Shown: piece by piece, positions 46,086 through 57,912 of the stretch
How positions within the stretch are numbered: the first letter of the stretch is position 1
How the letters are laid out: every line of letters begins with the position of its first letter
From: Tubulanus polymorphus
Lineage: Eukaryota > Nemertea > Palaeonemertea > Tubulaniformes > Tubulanidae
Length of the DNA stretch: 64,000 nt
Assembly (NCBI RefSeq): GCF_964204645.1
Contig: NC_134027.1
Span: forward strand, 22,556,485 to 22,620,484
Direction: 5' to 3'
Notes under the pieces: model-generated
Told to the model about the DNA's origin: nothing
Database searches by the model: none
Seen by the model: the letters and a program-made list of their open reading frames with translations, nothing else
Translations under genes and position numbers: made by a program

Positions 46086-47557
46086 ACCTCCCCGTGTTTT
46101 ATACTCACTGGTCTCGTCAATCCAGGGTTAATGGGTTCAAACCCTGGTGGCGACAGAGTTTCTTGGTCGAAGGTTATCTTCTCTGGTCTCTCCCCCATTG
46201 GGAAAAAGAAACATCGAACCCGCTTATATTGCCCTGCGTAGCGCTTAGCGGGTTGAGGGTGTTTAGACAAAATTTAAAAAAATTAATTAAGTATATCAGT
46301 CCCATCCTGTACCCTAAACCGGGAACACGCTGAGACGAGTGAAACCACACAACAACGTGAAACATCAGAACAGGCTTATTGGACCTTAAAGATACGTTGA
46401 TGTGTTTTGTAACCGGCTGGTTGTTGTGTCGGCAGGCTTCATCTGTAACCGTCAGTCTAGGGAACTAGCATTTACGATTTGAGCACAGCAAAAATATTCA
46501 AACAATGGGGAAAGGGTCGATATTATCACGACTGAAAACTCCTTAAATATAAAATAAGACTCGTGAAATACATTTCATTACAAAATCAACGCCAAAATTC
46601 ACCACTGTATTTGTTATGAAATTAACGTGTTTTGAATGGCCATGAAAATGGAGTCGAACCAAAAACAAGAAATAAGGATTCTATTCTATACGCTTATTGA
46701 ACGTACGCAATGAAAGAATCCTTATTCTCCTCGACAGAAATAATTGGTCCTCTTTACTAATAAAGCTGCTCCAGGACTTGTGTTCAATATGGAAACCATT
46801 TCTACGAATGCACAGTCTAAGCTCGATGTCTCTGAATTTTTTACATTATTCATTATTCTTTATTATTATTAAAAATTCCAGTTGTACAAATTTTTGGAGT
46901 TGTACAATTAAGTAAACAATAAAATGTACGACAATTTGAGAATTTACGATTTACTGATTGTCACCGTTTCAAGTCCACACTAAATACAGGTTAAAGTTGT
47001 ATGAAGTGAATTAAACTTGAAATCAATTGTTATTTTTTACTGAATTTCTACAGCGGATTTTCATACAGAAATATTTGCGAACTTCCCGTCCCAATAAAAG
47101 GTATATGTAAAAATTTACCGAAAAGTTACAAACATGGAATTGATTGAAAATGTCATATAGAAACTCTCTCTGTTCCGGGGAGACTGGTAAAAATGTAACA
47201 ATAGTGGTTGGAAGTGTGAACATTGCAAATGCGAGTGAAACTGTTACAAGCATTATAGTTGTACGTTTTGATTTTGTAGTTTTCTGATCAGACGAAACGA
47301 TTTTTAAACCTCTGAATAACTGAACGATTATAACAGAATTTGATGAAATTATCAAGGTTAACGGTATTATGTGTACGTGTATGTCAATTACGGAAAAAAG
47401 TGTTATTTGGTCAAATATATCATGGTGGTAGCATCCGAAAATTTCATCGGGAAAATGTATCGAAAAAGTAGGTAAAAGACATAGAACCAGCACATTCACT
47501 GCGGTAATTATCATTATAACAAATCTAGCGAATCTCGGTGTACATATGAAACGAGAT
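46086..47557. repeat. Segmental duplication, right copy
   Basis: Counterpart of 36412-37936. It contains the SINE (46086-46275), an orphan leader exon (about 46286-46371, donor lost), a rearranged hairpin (about 46676-46731), and continues into the intact GPCR 2. Confidence 0.9.
46286..46371 (+). pseudogene. Second orphan leader exon of the peptide family
   Basis: 'aagtatatcagtcccatcc', 'taccctaaaccgggaacacg' and 'gagacgagtgaaaccacac' match peptide gene 2. The donor and the intronic block after 'acatcagaa' are deleted relative to the left duplicate, where they remain. Confidence 0.7.
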
Positions 47558-47985
47558 GTGAAAGGGAAGAGCACAACTGCTGCACGTTCGAGAGATATAG
47601 CTACTAATAACCAGGAACATTTGATGACCGCAAGATCCATTATGAATTCATATATTTGACAACTGATCAGTGAATTCATCATGAATATAGGACCATTCCT
47701 ACCGTACATGAGAACAAACTGTAAAACAGGCATCAGTGTACAATTAATGCAGTACATAGAATCACTGAGAGACAAAGCGATCAGATAGTTAGCGTAAGAT
47801 AAACTGCGAAATCTGCGACTTATCATCATCAGGAAAGTAGCCGAATTACCGAAAGCTCCTAACAGGAACAGGATAGGCAGAATGACCAATGACGCAGTGC
47901 GGTAGATGCCAGACCTGTTCGCCACAGACATGATGACAATGTAACTGTTGTAAGTTCGACCGATCTGCATCAGAGATGAATTCAT
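47023..47985 (-). CDS. Class A G-protein-coupled receptor 2
   Basis: Intronless, 320 residues, paralogue of GPCR 1. The start MNSSLMQIGR carries an N-glycosylation site (NSS). TM1 has GAFGNSATF and TM2 LSLSD. The disulfide Cys lies in ISCQIYEF and its partner in FGCYHHD. ERAAVVLFPF ends TM3, and ICL3 is KTTKSKRTT. TM6 is FTLP and TM7 NFSVNFYIYLLLG, ending in a basic tail (KIRCRN). The altered DRY and NPxxY motifs are shared by the whole family here, so they are lineage features and not decay. The ligand is unknown. The left duplicate holds a truncated copy. Confidence 0.88.
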   Translation of the reverse strand: MNSSLMQIGRTYNSYIVIMSVANRSGIYRTASLVILPILFLLGAFGNSATFLMMISRRFRSLSYANYLIALSLSDSMYCINCTLMPVLQFVLMYGRNGPIFMMNSLISCQIYEFIMDLAVIKCSWLLVAISLERAAVVLFPFTSRFICTPRFARFVIMIITAVNVLVLCLLPTFSIHFPDEIFGCYHHDIFDQITLFSVIDIHVHIIPLTLIISSNSVIIVQLFRGLKIVSSDQKTTKSKRTTIMLVTVSLAFAMFTLPTTIVTFLPVSPEQREFLYDIFNQFHVCNFSVNFYIYLLLGREVRKYFCMKIRCRNSVKNNN

Positions 47986-48600
47986 GATTCACGCGAGAAA
48001 AGTTCTCTTGAAGGTATAGACTGACTGTATGAATAGACCAACGCAACGCAAATTATAGCACTGTCTTATTTGTTGAAGCTCACAATGTGTTGTTTGCAAA
48101 TCAATTCTCAGAAATAAGACACAATTTGCACTCAGAGTTTGTTAGTTAAAGTTTATTATTATCGTGCAAGATATAAATGTTATTCTTTGTAAATGGTGAA
48201 ATAATATGAAAAAAATTGGAAAATGTTTGTACACGTTAAATTCGTTCTACGTCCGCTCACAGAATAATATCATATTAAATAAGCAAGTAAAGTAATCAAT
48301 CATGAACCGTGGCTAGATGGAGTTCGACAACCGTCTCAGATAGCGGAGGTACCGAGTTCGAGACCAGTACAGCCACACACACACACAGTCTAAGTAATCC
48401 GTATTTTATTCAGTCATATCGATTTGATAACATTGAATGAAAATTTAGAAACAATTTGATAACTAGGAAGAGTTCTATTCGTCATTCAATTAAGCTCAGA
48501 AGTTAAGTTAAGATTATGATTTCAATAATTTGTGGGAAGTCGCGGAAGAAGAATTCTAGTTATCCGTAGTTTTTTTAAATTTGTTTTGGAGTTTACAAAT
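47986..48600. repeat. Upstream region of GPCR 2, paralogous to that of GPCR 3
   Basis: Blocks such as 'tcgacaaccgtctcagatag' and 'cgagttcgagaccagt' recur at 58310-58365 in the same order relative to the GPCR start, so the receptor duplications included about 600 bp of upstream DNA. The latter block resembles a tRNA-like B box. Confidence 0.6.
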
Positions 48601-50060
48601 TGATATACAATGTAATTTACTGAATTCCACTGTAACTACTATGGTGGCTGCTACTAAGGGCCATGAAAATACATCCCGACAAAAAAATAATTTCGTCATG
48701 AAAAATAAATTTCCATCGAAAAATATTTCGTGAGTCAAAAGAAAATCAAGTTTTCTTTAAATCTAACCAATGTGTGAAGGTCTGGCTAAAGACGACAGGT
48801 GACTGACTATCCAAAGAAATCTGCGGCCGATAATTCGTTTCGTCTTGGATATCGTTGTTTGTTGAAACGAGTTGAAAACCCGCAGATCACCAGTCCAGTA
48901 GGGTAGAGGGTGTTTACGGCTCACCTCATCGGATAATGAGTCCATTTTCCTGATGAAGCTACTATATAATATTAGCGAAAGCTTATACTTCAAATAAATC
49001 TAGTTAACCTTCAAAGTTTAGTACCGTACTTGTCTTCACGTTGAGTGATGCGATACAAGGTTAACACGGCTCCTCCACAACTAGCTGATCCTCACATAAT
49101 GAATTAAATTTTCAATTTCAATTCAATTCATTGCCCGACAAAAAGAAATTTGCAGGGAGCAAAACGTGACAATAATTACAAAATCATACAATATGGCTCG
49201 ACATGATTAAGTGAAAAATTTCAATCACTTTTCTGATTTTTCCGATGGCACACAATAACATTCTAAATTTTCAATTCGAGTAGCATATTGCGCAGGTGAA
49301 TAATCATCAAACAGGTTCAACTTTCTTTTTAGTTTTGTTAGTTTGTCATTAACAATGCTCGGAACAACTTCCTGCATATGGCTTACTGCAAAATCCAGTT
49401 TTCACAATTTCGATATCTTTGAATACCAAGCTCACCGTCTTGCACAATACTTCCTGGTTGGAACAAACCTTCTTTCATATACAAACATTCTTTTTGTACA
49501 TTTCTGCAACGTAGATCGCGCAGTCACATTCAATATAGTAGTAACTTTGATGGGGAATTTGTTTATTTCTGTGGTAAGTTCATCTTTAAGCACACATCAA
49601 AATCTTCATGAATCAGAGACGAAAATTGTTTTTGCGTATCGCATGTAAGTGTGTAAGTTCACAAAATGAACACACTTTTATTGAAAAACACTTTCGTTTT
49701 TCAGTGTTACTACATTCTGTCATTTTTAGTATTATTTCATTTCATATTATAAAAGCGTTGCTTTATTTCAAATCTATGACGTCACTGAAAAAGTAAGAAT
49801 TAAGTGGAAAATTATCTGATAATCATGATTTTGAAACTGCTATCAAATAATAAAGAAGACGAATTCACGAACACAGTACAAGAATTTATTAATTTCCAGA
49901 CAACAAAAGCTACAAAATACAAATACATACAAAATACATACAAATACAATTACAAATTACACAATACACCTAATAATAATCTAACAAGCATCTTAACGTA
50001 AAACATCGAAAAAGATCACAAAAGTCAAGTAAGTCAATTCTTAACTCATTTAGTAATTAG
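48600..50060. other. Intergenic, no supported gene
   Basis: AT-rich. An open frame at 49343-49648 (+) contains a possible gtaagt donor at about 49573 and hydrophobic residues, but no domain is recognised. Around 48950-49020 lies one arm of the palindromic family seen at 39398-39582. Confidence 0.35.
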
Positions 50061-50150
50061 ATCCGTGCGGGTAGCTCGGTTGGTTGAGTGGAGGACACCA
50101 AGAGGCCCCTTGTTCGAAACAATCTCTTGCGTTGGCTGTTAAGACACATA
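50061..50150 (+). mobile_element. tRNA-derived SINE head
   Basis: A-box-like 'gggtagctcggttggttgag' followed by 'tggaggacaccaagaggcc' and a degenerate B box 'ttgttcgaaac'. It matches the minus-strand copy at 20899-20990. Confidence 0.55.
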
Positions 50151-50341
50151 CATATAGGCCTACGCAGTTTCGGCCCCAAGTTTTGGTCCCAGTTTACTTT
50201 TGAAATAGAAATTGGCTATATAGTGTGTAAAAACTAATGACCTAGATGAAAAATATTGTCATTCCAGTTTCCATAAGAATATGATGATATTTTCTTTATA
50301 AGAGGTCTGTGGTTGTTGTTCACAAAAGGCAACGGTGCAAC

Positions 50342-53300
50342 ATGTTTATAAAGGTACGTAAGATCTATCTTGGGTTTGCTTTATATGATTAACTGGTCTA
50401 TAAAGATCAGATGTTGTCGGAATCAGGTCGTTTGGGCCCAGTTTCACCGTCCTAACATAAGTGCAAAAGTGGTTAAATCATTAGACTAGTCATAAGTTGT
50501 TGGACTGGCTATGGAACTAAGTTGGTCTTAGACTGGTTTTAAATCTATGCTTTTTTCTGTGCAACTGCCCGCTACACAATTTTGAGTTCAATTTAACTCT
50601 GGGTCCACAGGCGTCCAGATGCGATATGTTCCGACCCAAGTTCATGTGTTTTCAACTTGAATTCAAGTTGAAATTAGGGCAATTGTAATATTTTAGATAC
50701 TTTTGCAGAAGTGTTCAGGCGTGACCCTGTTCGTGTGTCTAACGATGGTGTACACCGAAACAAATGGTTAGTAGGAATTTATCTCCAAATACGAGAACAA
50801 TTGTTTACAAAAATCTGTAATTAACACAAAATGGTGGACATTTCGTGAAATTCAAATTGACTAAACTCGTCCTAGTCCTCAATTAATTTCGTCTAAAACT
50901 TCAACACGATGAGTCAGTTATATATCAAAGTTGCTATAGTTAGCAAGTATATATTATATAAACCCAATGGATACAATTATCAGGAGCCTGTTCCTTAGAT
51001 CTCGGGGAGTGAATGAATTTTCATATGCACTTGGAAAATGAAAAGGAACTATTCTTATGTTTAATCACAAGCTACCACTATGCAGGGAAGTGTGATGACA
51101 CTCATCACACTTCCCTGCACTATGGAACTCTGATATCTGAGAATTACAATCCGCCATAAACTTTCATAAGTATGAGTATCACAGGGCAATTCTTCAAGAT
51201 TTGACCAAGATTGTACCAAATAAAAACCCACAATAGATATGAGTTTATTTTCTAATTAACAGTTTTGGGGTTACTTCTAAACCCCATCATCAGAGAAAGT
51301 AAAATGATACAATAATGGGCTCAAGTATAAAATATGGCCTTTTTGCCTGACGTATCAATACGCACAATGCTGACCAAATATCTGCCAATCTTAACATTCC
51401 CGACATAACGACATTCCGACATACCGGCACTCCCGACATACCGGCACTCCCGACATACCGGCACTCCCGGATACTGGAGTTGAGCCGGTTCAACTCAAGT
51501 ATCCGGTAAAATAGTTCTTGAGGTGGAAACTTACAACATCATAAAAGCAGTAATTCGGTCCTGGATTTTATCCTATTGTCAACATCGTCAAAACCTCGTC
51601 AACATCGTCAACATCGTCAACACCGTCATCATCGTCAACATCGTCAACACCATCATCATCGTCAACATCGTCAAAATCGTCATCATCGTCAACATCGTCA
51701 ACATCGTCAACACCATCATCATCGTCAACACCGTCATCATCGTCAACATCGTCAAAACCTTGTCAACAACGTCAACAAAAAACAAATCTATATCGTAATA
51801 AGTGTGATTATTGGTGCCGGAGGGCGCTCGAAAATAATCTCCAGCGCGATGACAAAAGTCCAAGTAATGCGGTGTTAAGTATTTCTCCTATCGTCAACAT
51901 TGTAAAAATAGGGTATTTGAAAAACTATATCCCCCACGATCCCACGATATCGGTTGTTTAGTTAAAATGATTAATAGTGAAATACCATTTCATTTGGATC
52001 TGATTGAGTTTTCTCAAATATTGAGTCGTTTTTTGAATTAGAATTAACTAGAAATAGGCCTACTTTATTGTCTACTGAAGCGGAAAACGTTTACTCGTAG
52101 TGTATGCTTCTATATGACGTCTGATTATGAATTGTTTCATTAAAGATTAATATTGTAAGCAAAAATCAAGTAAACTGTAAAATGTTTTATTCGGTTATTG
52201 ATGAATCTACGTACTTTCACATTTTCAGTACCCCCGAGCGGACCATTTCTGACATCTCGACCAGACACCGCCATCAACAACATCGTCGCAGTACAGGAGA
52301 ATTCACCATTAACAATCACATGTGACGGTTCACAGTCTGGAGCTACAGGACTGACGTATAAATGGAGTGGTGTCAATCTATCTGGACAGTCTAATAATGT
52401 TTTCATACCCTGACAGGAATAAGATCACAATGTTACGCATGATGTTGTATCGTATGCTAGTCTCGCTTTCGCTTGGCATTTCTCAACTGTACCGGGTGTC
52501 TGGATCCCCCCATATATAATATCTAAGAGGCGATACAGACGTCCACTGGTAAATATAGGGGTTTAAACAATATCTATGAATATCGCTTTTGTCAACAACA
52601 AAATGAGGTAACCACAGCGTACACCATTGTGCAGCATCAACCTGTCCCAAGATAGATGCCAAATTCAGGCAGGAATTGAATTAATCACGTAATTGTGGAA
52701 CTGGATCAAGGCATAAATATCAATTTAAATAGCAGATTATTGTCTTTCTCAAAAAAAGAAAAATATTTCAAATCTTAAAAGGAAGTGCATCACTAAAGTA
52801 CCATTCTTTTATAATTTTCATAGTTCCACCACCAGTTGAGGCCGTCAAACCCTTGGCTGCGAAAATAGGAGAAACTGCCAAAATCATGTTTAACTGTGAC
52901 GCAAATCCAGCAGCAAAATGGAGTTGCAATAATTATATGATGAGAAACTTAAATTTTTCCGTGATTAACAAAACTCATTGTGAATTAACTGTGAAATCTG
53001 TTCAAACGTCTGATTATGGAATCTATGAATGTGATCTCAGTAACTCATGTGGCGGAGGCAGAGTTTTACTTAAACTCACAGAGCCTGGTAAAGTATAAGA
53101 CCAGTAAATTCAAAACAGTACATACGTACATTTTTGTGCGTTCCCCGATCTTCGACCGCCATTTTTCATTATTCTGGTGTATAAACTGCATTTTGAAAGA
53201 GAAATCATGCATTCCTCTTTTCACTTGAATAAATTTAGCCAGCTCCCGGTCTACATGTATGCGATGCATGTGGATGCGTACCTACTATTTGAGTCCCGCA

Positions 53301-56300
53301 GTATACCCAGGCGCGGATCCAGAGGGGGTGCTCGGGGTGCTGTAGAACCCCCCCCCCCTTAAGCCCACGGCACACCTTTTGCGATTTATCTCATGATCGC
53401 ATACGATCATACGACGATACGATAGTAGTAAAGATTTGCCCCAGCTTTAGAGTCAACAATACTTTTCCGATGCCGACATTTTTGCTGCATTTAAAGCCCG
53501 TCACACGCCTTTGCGATTCATTGTATGATCCCTCTTTGATCGGATGCAAAATGTAGGTTCAACGTATTACCGAAATTTAAGAAAGATCACATCGTCGGCA
53601 TAAGTCCCCCTCTCGGGCTTTACACTGACAGCACGCTCCCCTCTACGAAATCCTGGATCAGCGCCTGATATCCTACTATCATCTGAAAAGCTGACATTCA
53701 ACGCCGCCAAGGTCGCTATTCCCATGAAGTCCATCATCTTATTTCTGTTAACTTTAGGACCCCCACAATCCCTCGTAAAGCTGGTAGCCTACACACGATG
53801 AGCTGCATCTGTGGAGCTGGAATGGACGTCTGCATTCAATGGTGGCTCCGAACAAACGTTCACCGTCAGTTACAGAGCTTCAGACTCCATACAATTCATC
53901 AATAAAACTGGAATACCTGATCCCGGTTACGGAAAATGGGTGCGAACAAATGTAACCGGATTAAAACCAGCGACTGATTATCAGTTCAAAGTGAAAAGTA
54001 TCAACTTAAATCCCGGTGATAATACAAGTCCATTTACTGATATAGTTACAACTAGAACAAATAGTAAGAAATGTCTACATAATTCTCTTCTCGGATTTAG
54101 GAAAAACTCGGCTTCAAGCTCCGTATGTCTTCAAAACTGTGCTCGAAAGTAATCATGTTTATGATACATTTTTAGGTATTCCGAGTGAAATCGTATTAGC
54201 TTTAAGTACAGCTACAATCACAACGAAAGACGATTTTGTTCTGGTGATTTGCCAGTCATTTCAGTCAGGGTACAGCGTCTACGTGGAATACTATACTAAA
54301 GATACAAACCAATGTCAATCTACCAAACCTGTAAAAAGTGCCGGTGCCGATCTTTCGATACGTATTGCGATCAATATCAACCCCGGCCATGCTTACAAGT
54401 ACAAACTTATCATAGCTAATATTGATGGCGTCATCGCACGCAGAGAGCTTCATTTGGAAGAAGGTAAGACGCCTCGTTCTGTAATTTATCATCGCTGTGT
54501 TCGGGAAATTATAAAATGTATTGTTTCAGCGAACCGATCCCATTCTTACGGAAAGCAAGAACAGCCCTCTCTAGATACGCTGATTATTGCCGGTGTTGTT
54601 ATTGGTAGCATATCGTTTGTTCTTGTAGTGGTCGTAGTGATCGTACTTTTGATAAAACAACTCAGAAACGGCCCCGGACGCGCCTTCAACAACAACCCAA
54701 ATAGAACGTGAGTTTGTTTTACCAATTTTCCGCCCTTTGTTTTGTACCGACACCAAATGCCACCTTGAATGCATTTACCGAAAAACAAGACTGCTGTGTT
54801 CCATTTAAATCGTATTGAATCGGAAATTCATGACTTTACTGTTGAATGCCGGCGCTGCATGACCAACAAAGAAACATTCTTTTTACGGCAGTTGATCAAA
54901 ATAACAACGCGTTTAGAACTATGAATTGAACGAGAAATTTATATTTTTGATGCAAAATTGTCAAATGGAAGCAAGTCGTTTTGTGTCCGAGGCCTGGTAT
55001 AGAATATATCAAGAAATAAATATTAGGGCCTAACCCGGTATTCTGAACCACAATAATTTGAAAAAGAAATTGTAAACAAACGAAAATGATTATACTTATA
55101 CACATGTCGCTCAAATAAAGATGCCATGCCGTACCATGCCATGCTATGTCCCATTATAGATTAGTCACGCCTATCATTTTGGCTTTTAAAATGACAGCTA
55201 GTCAATTATTGTTGATTGTTTAGTTCATTTGACTTTTTATTGTTTTCTCCGATCAGCAGCTCTTATGTTTTGTAATTTACAAAATGGCGGATAATATTAA
55301 TTCAACAAAGATGGTTAGACGATATAAGCAGAATGCTATTCAGTTCCTCGTTTAGGTAGTTTGGAGCGAAATCGACAGACAATTCCATCTCCATTTATAC
55401 GTAGAATACTAGCTGAATTATATTTCGCATTTAAACTTCTCGTTTCAGAAAAACTGAAGAATCGATGGCAGGTAACTAGTGATTAAATATATTCAAAATA
55501 TACTTTAGCGTTGACCCTTTTCGATTGCACTCTTCCAGAAGATAAATTATCTACGTTCTCTTTCGATTTCCGTGTTTATATGTTACTGTCAATTCTTCTA
55601 TCAACGATGACGGCATCTAAATGTACGGAAGCGATAAAGGGCCTCGAGATGTCGCGTTCAAACTCGACAAGTCGCCATATTTATGTCGATATAATGCGAT
55701 ATATCGCGTCAAGTCGACATGAATATGTCGACATATCGTGACGTTTTCACGACAAATTTCGCTTTTTCGCCCATTTTCCACGGGACAAGCCGTCATTTGA
55801 AGACACGTCTAAATGTAAGATGAGGACGCCAGTGATATGGCGACTGAGTTTCAAGTCGTCACGAATATGTCAACTTGTCGCGAGGAAAGTGGTCGAGAGA
55901 ACGAAATAGGTCGTCAAAATGTCACGATGTATCGACATATTCATGTCGACTTGACGCGATATATCGCGATATGTCGACATAAATATGACGACTTGTCGAG
56001 TTGGAACGCGACATCTCGAGGCCCCTTATCGCTTCCGTATAAATGGCATCGATAAAGAAATCAACCCCTTTCTACATATTTAATCTTGTGATAATGTTAA
56101 TTTGAACATGATGAATTGTAATGATTAGTTCATGAATCATTTTCACCGCAGTTTATTCTGAAAGTACTGAAGTCGTGGACACAGATTCTCGTACGTATAT
56201 TAGCAGGGAATTAAGAAATACTCCATTTCAATAACCTTTGATATTTTTGGGTGATATAATCATGTGCCTCTAATATTTCAGGTGATTACGCCACGGCATC

Positions 56301-56573
56301 ACCGTATATAAACACGGCTTTTAGCGGTAAGTATCGTCAAAATATTTTAGAAACATCCACAGGTATAGATGTCATCATTTCTTGTATCAAATATGGTTTT
56401 TCAAATATGTTTTTCAAAATATATGCAAGCGGAACCTTGTCATTTTCAGATCAGCCATCTTTCTTATGATCTGGAACATGTTTATTCATTACCTTCAATG
56501 TTTCTAATTTTCTTTTCATTACATTTTCTTTTCAGAAATCGAGCCAGACTTTTACGAAGATGTAAAGGAATAG
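50342..56573 (+). CDS. Ig/FN3-like single-pass membrane receptor with tyrosine-rich tail (two frame breaks)
   Basis: Phase-consistent exons: 50342-50353 (ATG), 50709-50766, 52229-about 52410, 52824-53087, 53758-54063, 54176-54463, 54530-54707, 55449-55471, 56152-56190, 56282-56326 and 56536-56573. The first two encode a signal peptide (MFIKKCSGVTLFVCLTMVY). Exon 3 starts an Ig domain (LTITCDG, YKWSG). Exon 4 is a second Ig domain (IMFNCDA, AKWSC, SDYGIYECD). Exon 5 is FN3-like (VELEWTS, GLKPATDYQFKVKSI). Exon 6 is an extracellular, possibly FN3-like module. Exon 7 has the membrane helix (LIIAGVVIGSISFVLVVVVV). The tail holds VYSEST, DYATASPYINTAF and DFYEDV; YIN fits a Grb2-type SH2 site. Exon 3 runs into TGA at 52411 within the Ig fold, and exon 5 has TGA at 53799-53801. 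It is therefore a pseudogene, a null allele, or has sequence errors. Confidence 0.65.
51083..51120. repeat. Perfect short hairpin
   Basis: 'tgcagggaagtgtgatga' and its exact reverse complement are separated by a 2-3 nt loop, inside an intron of the Ig-type receptor. Confidence 0.85.
51575..51775. repeat. 'gtcaacatc/gtcatcatc' minisatellite
   Basis: About 200 bp of 9-bp units (gtcaacatc, gtcaacacc, gtcatcatc, gtcaaaatc). Several frames on both strands are open through it only because the repeat lacks stops. Confidence 0.95.
53310..53668. mobile_element. Short DNA transposon, relative of 21251-21550
   Basis: Ends CAGGCGCGGATCCAG and CTGGATCAGCGCCTG are inverted repeats with the same core as the element at 21251. 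It sits in the intron before the FN3 exon of the Ig-type receptor. Confidence 0.7.
55607..56053. mobile_element. Palindromic MITE rich in 'tcgacata'
   Basis: Arms of about 130 bp: 'ggcatctaaatgtacggaag' and 'gcgataaagggcctcgagat' at the left are mirrored by 'atctcgaggccccttatcgc' and 'ttccgtataaatggcatc' at the right. It lies in a receptor intron, with no coding capacity. Confidence 0.85.
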
Positions 56574-57001
56574 TAAATGATCTGGAACTTACAAACGTTA
56601 AATATCTCCTAATACATATAACCACGATTTAATTTATACGTCCATGAATAGACATATGCTTCTTCATTTATGCATATCGGTTTGATCGGCAAAAAGAATA
56701 CATTGGAGCAACTTGGATGCGTTAACACAATCGTTTATATACGATGTAGTTTCTTATTCTTTATTCGATGAAAACTTGTAACAGAATGTAGCAATAAAAT
56801 GAAATAAGCTAAAAAGTGAATTCGACACAAATAAGAATAAAGATTTCTATAATTTGTGGGAAGTCGTGAAAAGGGAATTCCAAATCATCCAAAGTTTTAT
56901 ATTTTTTTTGCTTTCAAATCCACATAATGTAATTTGCCGAATGTCACTGTAACCTGTCAACGGGCTTAAGTTGTATGAGTGGATCTGCTTGAAATCAATG
57001 G
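56574..57001. other. Gap between the Ig-type receptor and GPCR 3
   Basis: Contains the receptor 3' UTR. 'gcaataaaatg' at about 56789-56799 is a possible polyadenylation signal. Nothing else seen. Confidence 0.4.
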
Positions 57002-57912
57002 TTATGCGTGTAGATTTCTACAGCGAATTTTCATACAGAAATATTCACGAATTTCTCGTCCCAGCAAAAGATAGATGTAGAAATTTACCACATAGTTGAA
57101 AATGTAGAACTGACCAAAAATGTCATAAAGAAATTCTTTCTGCTCCGGTGAAATTGGTAAAAATGTATTGATAGCAGATGGAAGATTACATATCGCGAAT
57201 GCGAATGAAACTGTTACAAGCATTAGCGTTGTACGTTTCGATTTTGTAGTTTTCTGATCAGACGAAACGCTTTTTGGACCTCTGAATAACTGAACGATTA
57301 TAACAGAATTTGATGTAATGATCAAAGCTAACGGTAAAAGATAAGCTTGGATGTCAAATATGGAGAAAAATGTAATTTGGTCGAATAATTCATAGTAACA
57401 TCCGAAAAACTGGTCGGGAAATTCACTGCAATGATTATTAATGTAGCAATTCTAGCGAATCTCGGTGTACATATGAAACGAGATGTGAACGGGAAGAGCA
57501 CAACTGCCGCACGTTCTAGGGATACCGCTTCTATCAACCACGAACTATTGCCCGCTGCAAGTGTCATCGCAAATTCATAGATTTGACAACTGGCCAGTGA
57601 ATTCATCAGAAATATAGGACCACTTTCTACGTGCCATAGAACTAGCTGTAAAACAGGCATCAGCGTAAAATTGATACAGTATATGGAATCACTGAGAGAC
57701 AAAACGATCAGATAGTTCGCGTAAGATAAACTGCGGAATCTGCGACTTATCATTATCAGGAAAGTGGCTAAATTTCCAAAGGCTCCAAGCACGAAAAAGA
57801 TGATTAAAATGACCAATGACGCCGTGCGGTAGATTCCAGACCTGTTCACCAGGGACATTAGTACTGTGTAACTAGCATAAGGTCGACCGATTTGCATCTG
57901 AGTTAAATTCAT
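57002..57912 (-). pseudogene. Class A GPCR 3, broken by a ~40-nt deletion
   Basis: The start MNLTQMQIGR and the frame through ERAAVVLFPF, RFICTPRFARIATLIIIAVN match GPCRs 1 and 2. Compared with GPCR 2, about 40 nt encoding most of TM4 and the start of ECL2 are missing, near 57424. The old frame then runs to a stop near 57328. The family sequence resumes in another frame (FGCYYELFDQ, then SNSVIIVQLFRG, KTTKSKRTT, NFYIYLLLGREIREYF) to a stop at 57002. The rest is well conserved, so the loss looks recent. It is a pseudogene or null allele unless the deletion is a sequence error. Peptide gene 3 is 2.3 kb upstream on the same strand. Confidence 0.85.

Noticed and set aside
49343-49648. 101-codon hydrophobic frame (+)
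   Set aside because: Resembles no receptor helix pattern here and lacks supporting exons.
51523-51878. Three overlapping long frames on both strands
   Set aside because: They are low-complexity products of the 9-bp repeat.
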